Source: Methanogranum sp963676045 (GTDB lineage Archaea > Thermoplasmatota > Thermoplasmata > Methanomassiliicoccales > Methanomethylophilaceae). From it: DNA of 64,000 bases. Made by a program: the position numbers and the translations under genes. Location of the stretch: positions 1,426,001 through 1,490,000 of the forward strand of contig OY780938.1 of assembly GCA_963676045.1 (NCBI GenBank), read 5' to 3'. The notes under the pieces are model-generated. The model was not told the origin of the DNA. It did not search any database and saw only the letters and a program-made list of their open reading frames with translations. This document shows, one piece after another, positions 52,939 to 62,295 of the stretch; position 1 is the first letter of the stretch; every line of letters begins with the position of its first letter.

Positions 52939-52953
52939 GGGGGCAAAGCCCCC
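52939..52953 (+). terminator. Hairpin terminator of the str operon
   Basis: GGGGGC and GCCCCC arms with an AAA loop, followed by TTTTATCTACTTTTT, starting 15 bp after the S10 stop. Confidence 0.75.
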
Positions 52954-53032
52954 TTTTATCTACTTTTTAAATCATCTATTAGGATAATTATTTACCATCT
53001 ATGACGTTCACATGTTCATTGGAATGATGATC

Positions 53033-54679
53033 ATGAAAAGTGATGCCGTCAAGAAAGGAATGAATGCCGCTCCAGCCAGAAGTCTTCTGAGGGCTGACGG
53101 ATTGATCGATGAGGATTTTGATAAGCCCTTTATAGGTATTGCAAATTCTTGGAACGATATAGTTCCGGGACACATACATTTGAACGAGATAGTTCAGGCT
53201 GTGAAGGAAGGAATAATCGAAGCAGGCGGAAAGCCATTCACATTCGGCGTGCCTGCAATATGCGATGGCATTGCAATGGGACATCAAGGTATGAGATATT
53301 CTTTGATTTCAAGAGAGGTCATCTCTGATTGTTGTGAGGTCATGGTCATCGGTCACGCGTTCGATGGGTGGGTGGGAGTAACCAATTGCGATAAGGTCAC
53401 TCCAGGAATGCTCATGGCCGCGGGAAGGATGAATCTGCCTGCGTTGATGATAACCGGCGGAGCCATGGAGGCAGGTAAGAAAGATGGAGAGAATCTCGAT
53501 CTGCAGTCAGTGTTCGAGGCACTGGGTTCTTACTCTGCAGGCAAGGTAGATGAAGAATATGTAAAATCCATAGAATGTGCCGCATGTCCTGGAAGAGGCA
53601 GTTGTTCGGGCCTTTTCACAGCGAATACAATGGCATGTCTCACCGAGACGTTGGGAATGAGTCTTGTTGGTTGCGGTACATCTTTGGCCATTGATAAAAA
53701 GAAGCTCGATATAGCGAGAGAGACAGGTAAACGTATAGTGGAAATGGTCCGTAATGACATAAAGCCAAGGGACATTGTGAATGTGGATTCATTCCGCAAT
53801 GCAATTGCAGTCGATATGGCGATAGGAGGTTCTACGAACACCGCGCTCCACATACCTGCGATATCCAAGGATTTTGGATGTCCTGTCACATTAGACACTT
53901 TCGATGAGATTTCGAAAAAGGTACCACACATAACGAGTCTCAGACCGGCAGGTGCGTTCTCAATACGCGATCTCGATGATGCAGGAGGAATTCCCGCAGT
54001 ACTGAATAGATTGGAGAAACATCTCACGGATAGGCCTACTGCAAGTGGAAAGACGATATTGACGATCGCAAAGGAAGCAAAGGTGTTCAATGAGAATGTA
54101 TTGAGGCCTACAAGCAATCCATATCACGAGCAAGGAGGCATAGCTATTCTGAAAGGAAACATAGCACCCTTGGGATCTGTTGTCAAGCAGGCAGCGGTCG
54201 ATCCTAAAATGATGAGATTCAGCGGTAAGGCCAAAGTTTTCAATTCAGAAAACGATGCGAAGGATGCAATAATGTCCGGTAAGATAGTTTCCGGAGATGT
54301 CGTCATAATAAGATATGAGGGTCCAAAAGGTGCACCAGGTATGCCAGAGATGCTTTCTCCGACAAGCTTGATAGTTGGAAGGGGACTTGGAGATTCTGTC
54401 GCTTTGATCACAGATGGAAGATTTTCGGGAGCATCAAGAGGCGGCGCTATAGGGCACGTTTCTCCAGAGGCATACGAGAAAGGACCGATCGCCATCGTCC
54501 AAGATGGAGATATAATCGATATCGATATCCCCGCCAGATCGTTAAATGCAAGGATTTCAGACAGCGAGATCAAAGCCCGTCTTGAAAAGGTCAAGATAGT
54601 AGAACGTCCTGTTACCGGTGTTCAGAAAAAATATAGAGCACTTGTAACGAACGGCGCCAATGGCGCATATCTGGAATGA
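53033..54679 (+). CDS. ilvD: Dihydroxy-acid dehydratase
   Basis: About 548 residues from the ATG at 53033. Signatures include ANSWNDIVPGHIHLNE, NCDKVTPGM and CPGRGSCSGLFTANTM with the cluster Cys. It dehydrates the dihydroxy-acid precursors of valine and isoleucine, using an Fe-S cluster. The frame is open for seven more codons upstream with further ATGs; MKSDAVKKGMNAAPARSLLR is the usual family start. Single gene; ends in a hairpin shared with the convergent aroC. Confidence 0.96.
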   Translation: MKSDAVKKGMNAAPARSLLRADGLIDEDFDKPFIGIANSWNDIVPGHIHLNEIVQAVKEGIIEAGGKPFTFGVPAICDGIAMGHQGMRYSLISREVISDCCEVMVIGHAFDGWVGVTNCDKVTPGMLMAAGRMNLPALMITGGAMEAGKKDGENLDLQSVFEALGSYSAGKVDEEYVKSIECAACPGRGSCSGLFTANTMACLTETLGMSLVGCGTSLAIDKKKLDIARETGKRIVEMVRNDIKPRDIVNVDSFRNAIAVDMAIGGSTNTALHIPAISKDFGCPVTLDTFDEISKKVPHITSLRPAGAFSIRDLDDAGGIPAVLNRLEKHLTDRPTASGKTILTIAKEAKVFNENVLRPTSNPYHEQGGIAILKGNIAPLGSVVKQAAVDPKMMRFSGKAKVFNSENDAKDAIMSGKIVSGDVVIIRYEGPKGAPGMPEMLSPTSLIVGRGLGDSVALITDGRFSGASRGGAIGHVSPEAYEKGPIAIVQDGDIIDIDIPARSLNARISDSEIKARLEKVKIVERPVTGVQKKYRALVTNGANGAYLE

Positions 54680-54686
54680 TAATATC

Positions 54687-54700
54687 GGGGGATACCCCCC
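54687..54700 (+). terminator. Hairpin terminator between ilvD and aroC
   Basis: GGGGG and CCCCC arms with an ATA loop, then ATTTTCATTTTATTTTC on the plus strand, 7 bp after the ilvD stop and 5 bp before the convergent aroC stop. Confidence 0.65.
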
Positions 54701-54704
54701 ATTT

Positions 54705-55790
54705 TCATTTTATTTTCGATATCGAGCTCCAATTAGGTTCACAGAATATCTGATCGGTGATGACCATGGAGGTCATGGTCTCGACCACAATCGCTGCCCT
54801 AGGCACAATGCAGGGATCATGTCTGCCTTTGATGGAGACCGTATCGTTGCGCATTTCGTCCATGTTTATTGTGTTCTGTTCTTTGGCAATCGAGGGCGTA
54901 GGTTTGAATGCTGTTCTGAAGACGAGTGGCGCGCCATCACTCATGCCGCCAAGTATCCCGCCCATATTGTTGGTCTTTACTTTGACACCCTTATCGAAAT
55001 AGAACGGATCATTACTTTCAGATCCTCTCATTCTCGTCAATTCAAATCCCTTTCCGAATTCCACGCCTTTACAGGCAGGTATTCCAAACATCGCTTTTGC
55101 GATCAGTGCATCAAAAGAATCGAACCATATGTCTCCAAATCCGATGGGAAGTCCTTCTGTTATACATTCGACAGTACCTCCAACGCTGTCACTTTCTTGG
55201 CCAGCGGATACTATCTTATCGAACATCATCCGATCGAGTTCTTCTGTGCATGCCCTGGTTGGGAATTCCCGAGATCTGAGCGAGTCTCTCAAATCCCTTT
55301 CCTTTTCATCCTTTATGTTCTCTATGGAAGAAGTATGGGCTGAAGTGCGGATATCCAGGGTCTCGTTGAATTGTTGACATATGCTACCAGCTGCAACGAT
55401 CGCGACCGTAAGTCTGCCTGAGAATTGTCCGCCACCGCGGATATCATGTTCAGGATATTTTATCAGAGCTGGAAGATCCGCATGACCTGGTCTGGGGGTT
55501 GTGCTGAATTTAAGATATTTAGAGCCATCGGTGTTCTTGTTCTTCACGATCAATAGTAGTGGATTGCCGTCCGTCCGTCCATTGGCAAGTCCTTGGACGA
55601 TCTCCACAAAGTCCTCTTCGGATCTCGGTGTTCCGATACCATGTGTCGGTTTTCTAAGTTCTACGGCTTTCGATATTATGTTTTGATCCACTTCCAATCC
55701 GGCAGGAAGTCCTTCCAGTATGCATCCCACGCATTCCGCATGGCTTTTTCCAAACAGATCGAATTTTATCTTTCTCCCCATTTGATACAT
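54705..55790 (-). CDS. aroC: Chorismate synthase
   Basis: 361 residues. FGKSHAECVGCILEGLPAG, RPGHADLPALIKY and RGGGQFSGRLTVAIVAAG are family motifs for FMN and EPSP binding. It makes chorismate from EPSP, the last step of the shared aromatic pathway. Last gene of the aro operon, starting 3 bp after aroA; GGTGA precedes the ATG but very closely, so the ATG three codons later is also possible. Confidence 0.97.
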   Translation of the reverse strand: MYQMGRKIKFDLFGKSHAECVGCILEGLPAGLEVDQNIISKAVELRKPTHGIGTPRSEEDFVEIVQGLANGRTDGNPLLLIVKNKNTDGSKYLKFSTTPRPGHADLPALIKYPEHDIRGGGQFSGRLTVAIVAAGSICQQFNETLDIRTSAHTSSIENIKDEKERDLRDSLRSREFPTRACTEELDRMMFDKIVSAGQESDSVGGTVECITEGLPIGFGDIWFDSFDALIAKAMFGIPACKGVEFGKGFELTRMRGSESNDPFYFDKGVKVKTNNMGGILGGMSDGAPLVFRTAFKPTPSIAKEQNTINMDEMRNDTVSIKGRHDPCIVPRAAIVVETMTSMVITDQIFCEPNWSSISKIK

Positions 55791-55793
55791 AGT

Positions 55794-57065
55794 TCACCCT
55801 TCTATTCTCATTCCTATCCTTCTCATATCTTCTGGGAAATTCGGATATGAAACGGCATAGCATTCATTATCATCCACTTCTACAGGACCGTCACAGACCA
55901 ATGAGGCGATCGCAGCAGACATCAATATCCTATGGTCTCCCAAGGTCTTAACAATTCCACCTGTGAGTTTGCTTTTTCCATATATCAGGCAGCCGTCATC
56001 AGTTTCTTCAGCATCTGCACCGATGGCTTTGAGCATCGCCACAGTGGATTTTATGCGGTCGCTTTCTTTGTGTCTCAATTGTGGTGCACCGTAAAGTCTG
56101 CTATTTCCGTTGGCTGTGCTGAGCAGAACAGCTACCACAGGGAAGAGATCAGGCGTATTTCCCATGTCCACGTCCATGGCATTGAGCTTGCCTTTGCATA
56201 CTGTTATGTTCTTGCCAGATACTTTTATCTCGGCGCCGCATCCTTTCAATATGTCTATTATGAAGCGGTCCCCTTGGGGGTCTGTAAGGTCCATGTCTGT
56301 TACTGTGATTTTGCCATTCAGCGCGGCACCAACCATTGGGAATGCGGCAGATGAGAAATCGGCAGGCACATGATAATCGAATGCCGAATATCCTGTGTTT
56401 CCTTTTATGTGGAATTTGTTATGGTCCCTTGTGCAACAGGCTCCTGCCAATCTCATCATATTTTGAGTTATATCCAAGTAGGGATCGGATAAGATATGGC
56501 CGTTGACGGTGAGATAGGTATCATTTGGAAGCATAGGTGCGGTTATCAGTATCGAAGTTATGAACTGTGAACTGACCGAACCGTCTATTTCCATTTTACC
56601 GCCCTTATTGGGGCCTTTGATCTTGACAGGAGGTTTTCCATCGTTCGATGAACATTCGACGCCATTCATCCTCAATGATTCCAGCAATGGGCCCATCGGT
56701 CTTTTCTTCAAAGATTCATCACCGGTGATCGCGACCTCTTTATCGAAGATAGACACTATGCCTGTCAGAAGGCGCATCGTCGTGCCGGAATTCGCAGTGT
56801 CCACAATATCTTCGGGCGCATGTAGATTTCCGCCTTCTATGATTATTGTCCTATCGTTATCGTTACGATTCTCCGAGTCTATCTTCGCGCCCATGGCTTT
56901 GCAGGCATTGAGTGTTGCTTTGGTATCCTCTGATAAAAGTACGTTGTCGATCACGCAGTGTCCATCTGCCATAGCAGCTAGGAAAAATGCACGATGGGTA
57001 TGGCTTTTAGAAGGGGGCGTAGAGATGGTGCCTTCCAACCTTCCTCCTTTGAATATCATGTTCAT
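55794..57065 (-). CDS. aroA: EPSP synthase (3-phosphoshikimate 1-carboxyvinyltransferase)
   Basis: 423 residues. PPSKSHTHRAFFLAAM, NSGTTMRLLTG and LRHKESDRI are the shikimate-3-phosphate and PEP-binding motifs. It joins PEP to shikimate-3-phosphate. The ATG overlaps the shikimate kinase stop by 4 bp (ATGA), so translation is coupled. Confidence 0.97.
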   Translation of the reverse strand: MNMIFKGGRLEGTISTPPSKSHTHRAFFLAAMADGHCVIDNVLLSEDTKATLNACKAMGAKIDSENRNDNDRTIIIEGGNLHAPEDIVDTANSGTTMRLLTGIVSIFDKEVAITGDESLKKRPMGPLLESLRMNGVECSSNDGKPPVKIKGPNKGGKMEIDGSVSSQFITSILITAPMLPNDTYLTVNGHILSDPYLDITQNMMRLAGACCTRDHNKFHIKGNTGYSAFDYHVPADFSSAAFPMVGAALNGKITVTDMDLTDPQGDRFIIDILKGCGAEIKVSGKNITVCKGKLNAMDVDMGNTPDLFPVVAVLLSTANGNSRLYGAPQLRHKESDRIKSTVAMLKAIGADAEETDDGCLIYGKSKLTGGIVKTLGDHRILMSAAIASLVCDGPVEVDDNECYAVSYPNFPEDMRRIGMRIEG

Positions 57066-57898
57066 TCAGGCATCCCCCTCGTTCTTGTGAGTATCGTGTT
57101 CTTAAGTCCAGTTCTTTCGATGAATGCCTTTCCCCTTCCTTCTTCGAGTACAATGGCAATAGCAGGGCCGGAGCCAGACATCCCAGCGCCGAGTGCGCCA
57201 TTGATAAGGGCCATCTCTGCGACGGAGTTGTCAACTCCAGAAACTCTCGATATTATCCTGCCATTCATGGTCATCGCGCTGAACGGATAGAATTCTGTTA
57301 TGCCGAGCGCTGCGTTGATCTCAGTTCCTACTTTCTGGAGTTCTTCAAGATTAATTGTGCTCTTTCTGATCTTTTCAGTTGGGATGTAAAGTACGACATC
57401 ATGCGGGTCAATGTCCCTGTGCAATATTATCTGATTCTCGCTGTTGTTGGTTATGACCAGTCCTCCCAGTTCACATCCGCACGCGTCATCAAAGGAGCCG
57501 GTGACAGTGACCTTTGCTCTCTTTGCGCAGGATACGCCATGGTCTACAAGTGTGACAGGGTTGATGGAATATTCGTATTCATCAAAGACGGCGTGCAATA
57601 TTGCATTGCATGCAGAACTCGAACTTTTGAGCCCTCTAGATACAGGTATCTCTGAAGCGATCGTGAGTTTCCATCCCGAGGGTTCTTTCTTGTTCATAAC
57701 ATTGTAGGCCTTTTCGACACAGTATCTGGCCATGGCCGTGTCCTCATCCGGGTCATTGATGATATTCACTATCCTTTGATCCCCTCCTGGTATGAATTCA
57801 GCCTCTGTCTTGAGTTCGATACCGATTGTAGCGCCTATTCCCATCGGCATCGCATTTATAACGGTTATAGCACCGTAGGATATTCCTTTTCCAGTCAT
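57062..57898 (-). CDS. aroK: Shikimate kinase, archaeal GHMP type
   Basis: 278 residues of the GHMP kinase superfamily, unrelated to bacterial AroK. VSRGLKSSSSACNAI is the phosphate-binding motif 2 and GAGMSGSGPAIAI motif 3. It phosphorylates shikimate with ATP. It overlaps the upstream aroDE and downstream aroA genes by 4 bp each. Confidence 0.95.
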   Translation of the reverse strand: MTGKGISYGAITVINAMPMGIGATIGIELKTEAEFIPGGDQRIVNIINDPDEDTAMARYCVEKAYNVMNKKEPSGWKLTIASEIPVSRGLKSSSSACNAILHAVFDEYEYSINPVTLVDHGVSCAKRAKVTVTGSFDDACGCELGGLVITNNSENQIILHRDIDPHDVVLYIPTEKIRKSTINLEELQKVGTEINAALGITEFYPFSAMTMNGRIISRVSGVDNSVAEMALINGALGAGMSGSGPAIAIVLEEGRGKAFIERTGLKNTILTRTRGMPE

Positions 57899-59211
57899 TG
57901 AAGTACCTTCCTCATTGTTTCGAATAGATCTTTATGTCCTGTCCAAAGTTCGAATGATGCTGCCCCCTGGCCTGCTAGCATGTCAGCGCCAGATGCAATC
58001 TTTGCACCGACTTCGATGGCTTTTGAGATCAGTGGTGTATTTATGCCATATACCATGTCAAATATCGTTTGATCCCTGTTGATGTGTGTCAGATTCAATG
58101 GATATTCTCCATCTCCGTACATTCCTACAGGTGTGCAATTCACTACGAGTTCATTCATCTGCATTGGAACTGAGTCTTTTTTTCTGTACTCACATCCCAT
58201 CTCGGATGCCAATCCCATTGCAGCGGATTCATTCCTTCCGGTGATCGTGACGCGGGAACCCATCTCAGAGAGCGTATATGCACAAGCTCTCGCCGCTCCT
58301 CCAGACCCCATTATGATGGATCTCTTTCCTTTAGGTTCAAAATTGGCGAGTTCTAATGCCTTTTTGATTCCCAGTGTATCTGTATTGTATCCTTTCAACG
58401 ATCCATTGCAGTTGACTATTGTGTTGACCGCGCCTATTTTTTCGGCCGTTTTATCAAGTATATCCATCTGATCCATGATCTTATGCTTATGAGGTATTGT
58501 AACGTTGATACCTTTGACGTCATATTCCTTGATGACATCTGCACAATGTTCCAGGTCTTCTGTTTCAAATTTAAGATATACGCCTTTCAACCCCTTCGTT
58601 TCCATTGCAACTTCATGCATGATGGGAGATTTGGATTTGGATAGCGGGCATCCTACTATGCCTGTCAGCAGGCATCCGTCATTCAATTTCCTCATTTCCT
58701 TTATGCTTAGTTGTCCTGGGGCCGTGGGGTTGTCGACATATCCGAATGAGAATTCGTTCTTCAATTCCTCTTTTCTTATACGGGTTATCTTTCCGAATTC
58801 TCCCATTCCGAGAAGCACATGTTTGCGGTCGATCCTTTTTGACGATTCCATTATATTATGCAGATCAGTGAATCCTTTCACTGCGAAAGCTCCTTTTACT
58901 ATATCGCCGCTCATAGAGGAAAGCCTAGATATGATCTCTTCAGAAGAAGGCGTCGATACATAATCATGATATGAAGATACGACCGTCAGTGATGTTCTGG
59001 GTCTTTTATTCTCACCAATATCTATAATGCCATCGAATCCTTCCGGTAATATTGAAAGGTCCACTTTGTCCCGATAGGTCACAAGAAGCTCTTTATCTTG
59101 TATATCGGGAACATGACCCAGAAGATCAAGTCTGATCTCTACCATATCTGCATATGAAAGGTCTTCCTTTCCTGAATATGAGCTTAATGATGCACATATC
59201 TTGCTGGTCAT
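57895..59211 (-). CDS. aroDE: Bifunctional 3-dehydroquinate dehydratase / shikimate dehydrogenase
   Basis: 438 residues. The first about 175 are a compact type I dehydroquinase (VEIRLDLLG, SSYHDYV with the catalytic His, DIVKGAFAVKGF with the Schiff-base Lys). The rest is shikimate dehydrogenase: GIVGCPLSKSKSPIMHE, GINVTIPHKHKI with the catalytic Lys, GAVNTIVN and GSGGAARACAY for NADPH. The enzyme carries out steps 3 and 4 of the pathway. Such fusions are known in some archaea and in plants. Overlaps both neighbours by 4 bp. Confidence 0.95.
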   Translation of the reverse strand: MTSKICASLSSYSGKEDLSYADMVEIRLDLLGHVPDIQDKELLVTYRDKVDLSILPEGFDGIIDIGENKRPRTSLTVVSSYHDYVSTPSSEEIISRLSSMSGDIVKGAFAVKGFTDLHNIMESSKRIDRKHVLLGMGEFGKITRIRKEELKNEFSFGYVDNPTAPGQLSIKEMRKLNDGCLLTGIVGCPLSKSKSPIMHEVAMETKGLKGVYLKFETEDLEHCADVIKEYDVKGINVTIPHKHKIMDQMDILDKTAEKIGAVNTIVNCNGSLKGYNTDTLGIKKALELANFEPKGKRSIIMGSGGAARACAYTLSEMGSRVTITGRNESAAMGLASEMGCEYRKKDSVPMQMNELVVNCTPVGMYGDGEYPLNLTHINRDQTIFDMVYGINTPLISKAIEVGAKIASGADMLAGQGAASFELWTGHKDLFETMRKVLQ

Positions 59212-60221
59212 AATTCCCTAATCGTCTCATCTATCTTCATACCGAAGTGACGTCCGCCGGATTCGAATCTGGCGTATACCTCATCACCCGATTTTATTTT
59301 GGAGACGGAAATGGAGCCGTTAGGTCCTACAAGTTTGACAGTCTCAGCATTTTGCAAGATCGTGGAATATCTTTCTTTACCGTCAGTGGCCTCCAAGATA
59401 AGCAGAGGTCTCTGTTCGATCTTGCACCTTCCGACGCTGGAGATCCTTGTCTTTCCGCTTTTGTCAACAAGGAGTATCTTTTCTCCTGACCGGAGTTCTG
59501 AAAGATACTGGGTCTTTCCTTCAGGGCCTAGGACATATGCATGGACAGCACCTGCGTTGACCCTGAAAGGTCTCGCATTGACATAGCCATTGTCTTCGCT
59601 TTCAGATTGTATCAGGAATAAGCAGGAAGCCGTCGAACCGATAAGCATGCCCTCGCCAGGATGCATTATCGATACCGTGTCAACACAAACCCTGTCGCCC
59701 ATCTCGATCTTTCTTATGTCTGTGACTTTGAGGGGCATGAGCTTTATGTCCGAGGATTCCATGCTCAGATCAGCGAACTGTCTGACCTCGTTCGGAGTCT
59801 TGACATCAATGACGATGCCGTCCACTCCTTTTTCCAATGTGGTAAGATATGCCCTCGCAGTCTCGGCATTGGAAGCGCATGCGAATATACGAGTATCGGT
59901 CTTATGGAATCTGGCTATCATGTTTTCCAAGGGGATTATCGTCCAATCGGATGTTCCAAGTATGACTGTCTTACATTTGCCTGCAAGTTCCATCGCCTTA
60001 TCTTGATCTGCAGGTTTTTTCAATTCGACGTAAACGGAACCATCGGAGAGTCCCCCTTCTTCATTGAATATGAGCTTTACATTACCGAATGCAGTGAAGT
60101 CCTTGTCCTCAGGCCTTACAATCGCGGTTGTCACGCCGCATTCCAATGCACTTATGACCAATTCTTTCCTTTTTTCCTTCTTATCAGGGGTGTCAGCTTT
60201 TACCCATATCTCTTTAGACAT
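59208..60221 (-). CDS. aroB': 3-dehydroquinate synthase II (archaeal AroB')
   Basis: 337 residues of the archaeal DHQ synthase II family: KEIWVKAD start, CASNAETARAYLTTLEKGVDG mid segment and the SLLLQNAETVKLVGP-like C-terminal part (TILQNAETVKLVGPNG). It oxidises and cyclises the ADH product to 3-dehydroquinate, replacing DAHP-based AroB. The ATG at 60221 is preferred to the GTG two codons before it; GGTGTGA lies upstream and overlaps the preceding stop. Confidence 0.95.
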   Translation of the reverse strand: MSKEIWVKADTPDKKEKRKELVISALECGVTTAIVRPEDKDFTAFGNVKLIFNEEGGLSDGSVYVELKKPADQDKAMELAGKCKTVILGTSDWTIIPLENMIARFHKTDTRIFACASNAETARAYLTTLEKGVDGIVIDVKTPNEVRQFADLSMESSDIKLMPLKVTDIRKIEMGDRVCVDTVSIMHPGEGMLIGSTASCLFLIQSESEDNGYVNARPFRVNAGAVHAYVLGPEGKTQYLSELRSGEKILLVDKSGKTRISSVGRCKIEQRPLLILEATDGKERYSTILQNAETVKLVGPNGSISVSKIKSGDEVYARFESGGRHFGMKIDETIREL

Positions 60222-60223
60222 GT

Positions 60224-61024
60224 TCACACCAGATTTTGGTAGGCTTCTTTGACGGTAGCTCCATGAAGCACGATGTCCGATATGGCCTTGGTCATGGCCT
60301 CCACGTTATGATGTTGGAATACGTTGCGTCCTATCGATACTCCTTTGCCTCCGGCCTGAAGGGAATCATAAACCATCGTGAGTATCTCCTTGTCTGGGTC
60401 ATCTGATTTTACCTTAGGTCCGCCAGCTATCACGACTGGTGCTAAGGCCCCATTCACGACTTTCTCGAAGGACTTTATGTCGCCTGTGTAACTGCATTTG
60501 ACGATATCTGCGCCGATCTCGGTAGCTACTCTCGCAGCATGTGCTACTGCGGCAGCATCATATGAGTCGGTTATCTTCGGTCCGCGTGGATATGCCATTA
60601 CAACCAGTGGCATTCCCCAGTCGGCGCATTGTTCTGATATCATTCCAAGGTCCGAAAGCATAACAGATTCTGTTTCTGCACCGACATTCACATGTACCGA
60701 TACCGCATCAGCGCCTATTTTCAAGCCTTCTTCCACAGTAGCGACCAAGGTCTTACTCGTGGAGGTCACACCTATGTCGGTGGAGGCTGACAGATGCAAT
60801 ATGAGTCCGATGTCACGGCCGCTTGTACGGTGACTAAAGCGGATGAGACCTTTATGCATGAGTACAGCGGTCGCGCCGCCATTGGCTACATCATCTACGG
60901 TCTTTTTCATGTCGATAAGACCTTCGACCGGACCTATTGAGACACCGTGGTCCATAGGTACGATCACACAGTTTCCTGTGTTCCTATCGACTATCCTCTC
61001 CATTCTTATGCTTTTTCCGTACAT
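60224..61024 (-). CDS. aroA': 2-amino-3,7-dideoxy-D-threo-hept-6-ulosonate synthase (ADH synthase, AroA')
   Basis: 266 residues from the ATG at 61024, which has GGGAGTTGAT upstream; the longer frame runs through the tRNA-Ala gene and is rejected. Aldolase-type barrel with VIVPMDHGVSIGP near residue 20 and DIVKCSYTGD, whose Lys forms the Schiff base. It condenses 6-deoxy-5-ketofructose-1-phosphate with aspartate semialdehyde, step 1 of archaeal aromatic synthesis. First gene of the aro operon. Confidence 0.95.
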   Translation of the reverse strand: MYGKSIRMERIVDRNTGNCVIVPMDHGVSIGPVEGLIDMKKTVDDVANGGATAVLMHKGLIRFSHRTSGRDIGLILHLSASTDIGVTSTSKTLVATVEEGLKIGADAVSVHVNVGAETESVMLSDLGMISEQCADWGMPLVVMAYPRGPKITDSYDAAAVAHAARVATEIGADIVKCSYTGDIKSFEKVVNGALAPVVIAGGPKVKSDDPDKEILTMVYDSLQAGGKGVSIGRNVFQHHNVEAMTKAISDIVLHGATVKEAYQNLV

Positions 61025-61091
61025 TTTTATCAACTCCCGGACCACCAAATGGCAATCCGATTCCGTGATGGATATCGTCATCCTAGCGAAA

Positions 61092-61104
61092 CATATATAT
61101 TTAT
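61092..61104 (+). promoter_or_regulatory. TATA box of tRNA-Ala
   Basis: ATATATATTTATT lies about 25-35 bp before the mature tRNA 5' end, the expected archaeal spacing. Confidence 0.6.
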
Positions 61105-61126
61105 TGCCAGGTTCACGGAGAGTAGT

Positions 61127-61202
61127 GGGCTGGTAGATCAGCTGGAAGATCGCTTGCTTTGCAAGCAAGAAGTCGCGTGTTCAAATCACGCCCAGTCCAC
61201 CA
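61127..61202 (+). tRNA. tRNA-Ala(TGC)
   Basis: Acceptor stem GGGCTGG/CCAGTCC with the G3-U70 wobble that marks alanine tRNAs, anticodon arm CTTGC-TTTGCAA-GCAAG (anticodon TGC), T arm CGTGT-TTCAAAT-like with CGTG/CACG pairing, discriminator A and an encoded CCA. No intron. It is divergent from the aro operon. Confidence 0.96.
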
Positions 61203-61493
61203 CTTTTGTCAAAATATCTATTATAGATTTGTATTCTAATTCATTTTTAGAATGGAATCCCATTGATTTAAAGATTGTTTACGGATGCCCCTATATATTT
61301 TTTGGAAGCGATGAAGATATAAACAAGTACTATCAATTCGGGCCTCAAATAAGATATACCTTCTAGGGCTCAATCTATCTTCGATCGGATCAAAAGCAAA
61401 TGTAAAAACATAGCGGTTGGATGAAAATAGAATGCGAGCATAGTTCGAAAAGGTACAATCATTGTATTAAGAGCGTAGAAAGCTAGTGATAAA
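61203..61493. other. Intergenic region after tRNA-Ala with a possible gene remnant
   Basis: The plus-strand frame ending at 61366 reads DLKIVYGCPYIFFGSDED and continues to a TAG; it lacks a start codon and looks like the tail of a lost gene. The rest is promoter-like A/T-rich DNA before the next gene. No repeat of the tRNA 3' end was seen, so there is no direct sign of site-specific integration. Confidence 0.35.
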
Positions 61494-61973
61494 ATGGGAA
61501 TTTTTTCAGGTGTAGGAAAGAAGGTCAAGGTAGCAACAGGGGACCCGCGTGCAAAAGGAGTCATTTTCGAAGAGTGCGCATTGGCATTGTTCCCCCAAGA
61601 TTGTTTCGACAATATAGACGATCCCAAATCAAAGATCGGCGCGGATATCTATAGGAGTTCGATACATCATTTTGAAGATAAAGGCACAAAAGAAGATTTT
61701 TGGATAGAGTCCAGATTCATATCGGCCACATCTAAGGATGGTTCTGTCCAATGGTGCGACAATACCCAAATGGAAGGATACAAGAAGATCATGAGGATGT
61801 CCAGACAGGACATATTCCTCGTCATCGGACTGGGCGGAAGGCCACAGGAACCTGATAGGATATTCTGCATAGATCTCGAAAGGTCCCCATATTTCAAGAT
61901 GCCAAAGTCCATTTATGAAGCATACGAGGTAAAAGTGGATGCATTCAAGGTATTGAGTGATTTCAAAAAATAA
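61494..61973 (+). CDS. PD-(D/E)XK nuclease-like protein, possibly inactive
   Basis: 159 residues. The pattern GVIFEECALALFP, then EDFWIESRF, VQWCDNTQMEGYKKI and IFLVIGLGGRPQEPDRIFCI matches a small widespread family related to PD-(D/E)XK nucleases, in which members typically read FWVECKF and WCxxxQLxRY; this is recalled from family knowledge, not searched. Here the expected catalytic Lys is Arg (ESR). Its N-terminus (MGIFSGVGKKV) is separate. Function is unknown; host-defence or DNA-repair roles are possible. Single gene near tRNA-Ala. Confidence 0.6.
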   Translation: MGIFSGVGKKVKVATGDPRAKGVIFEECALALFPQDCFDNIDDPKSKIGADIYRSSIHHFEDKGTKEDFWIESRFISATSKDGSVQWCDNTQMEGYKKIMRMSRQDIFLVIGLGGRPQEPDRIFCIDLERSPYFKMPKSIYEAYEVKVDAFKVLSDFKK

Positions 61974-62031
61974 AATTCAAAATAAACTTTTTAATTTTTT
62001 AATTCAAATATCGATTAAATCAAAGGACTGA

Positions 62032-62295
62032 TCATTGTTTATTTCTGCAATCATCAAGCGCATTCTTTGCGATCTTGTATACTCTGTCATATTGTGCTTT
62101 GTATATGATCTCATCAGATTCACGTGCCATACTTATGGACCCTGGAACATTATTGAATCTGAGCCATTCCTTGACCAGGCGATCCAGTGAGATGTATTGC
62201 GTCTTGATAATATCATTGAATGTCGATAGATATACGGAGAATCCCATTTTCTTCAATACACAGATGAGTTCTTGTTCATTCCTGATTTCATCCAT
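62032..62295 (-). CDS. Small hypothetical protein (87 aa)
   Basis: Not recognised. The ATG at 62295 is chosen over one at 62376 because the added residues look non-coding. The product is charged and mainly helical (RNEQELICVLKKMGFSVYLS start), without Cys pairs or membrane helices. Lies convergent with the nuclease-like gene and downstream of alaS on the same strand. Confidence 0.5.
   Translation of the reverse strand: MDEIRNEQELICVLKKMGFSVYLSTFNDIIKTQYISLDRLVKEWLRFNNVPGSISMARESDEIIYKAQYDRVYKIAKNALDDCRNKQ

Noticed and set aside
61025..61168. Longer N-terminus for ADH synthase
   Set aside because: It would run through the tRNA-Ala gene and lacks an RBS; the ATG at 61024 has one and gives the family N-terminus.
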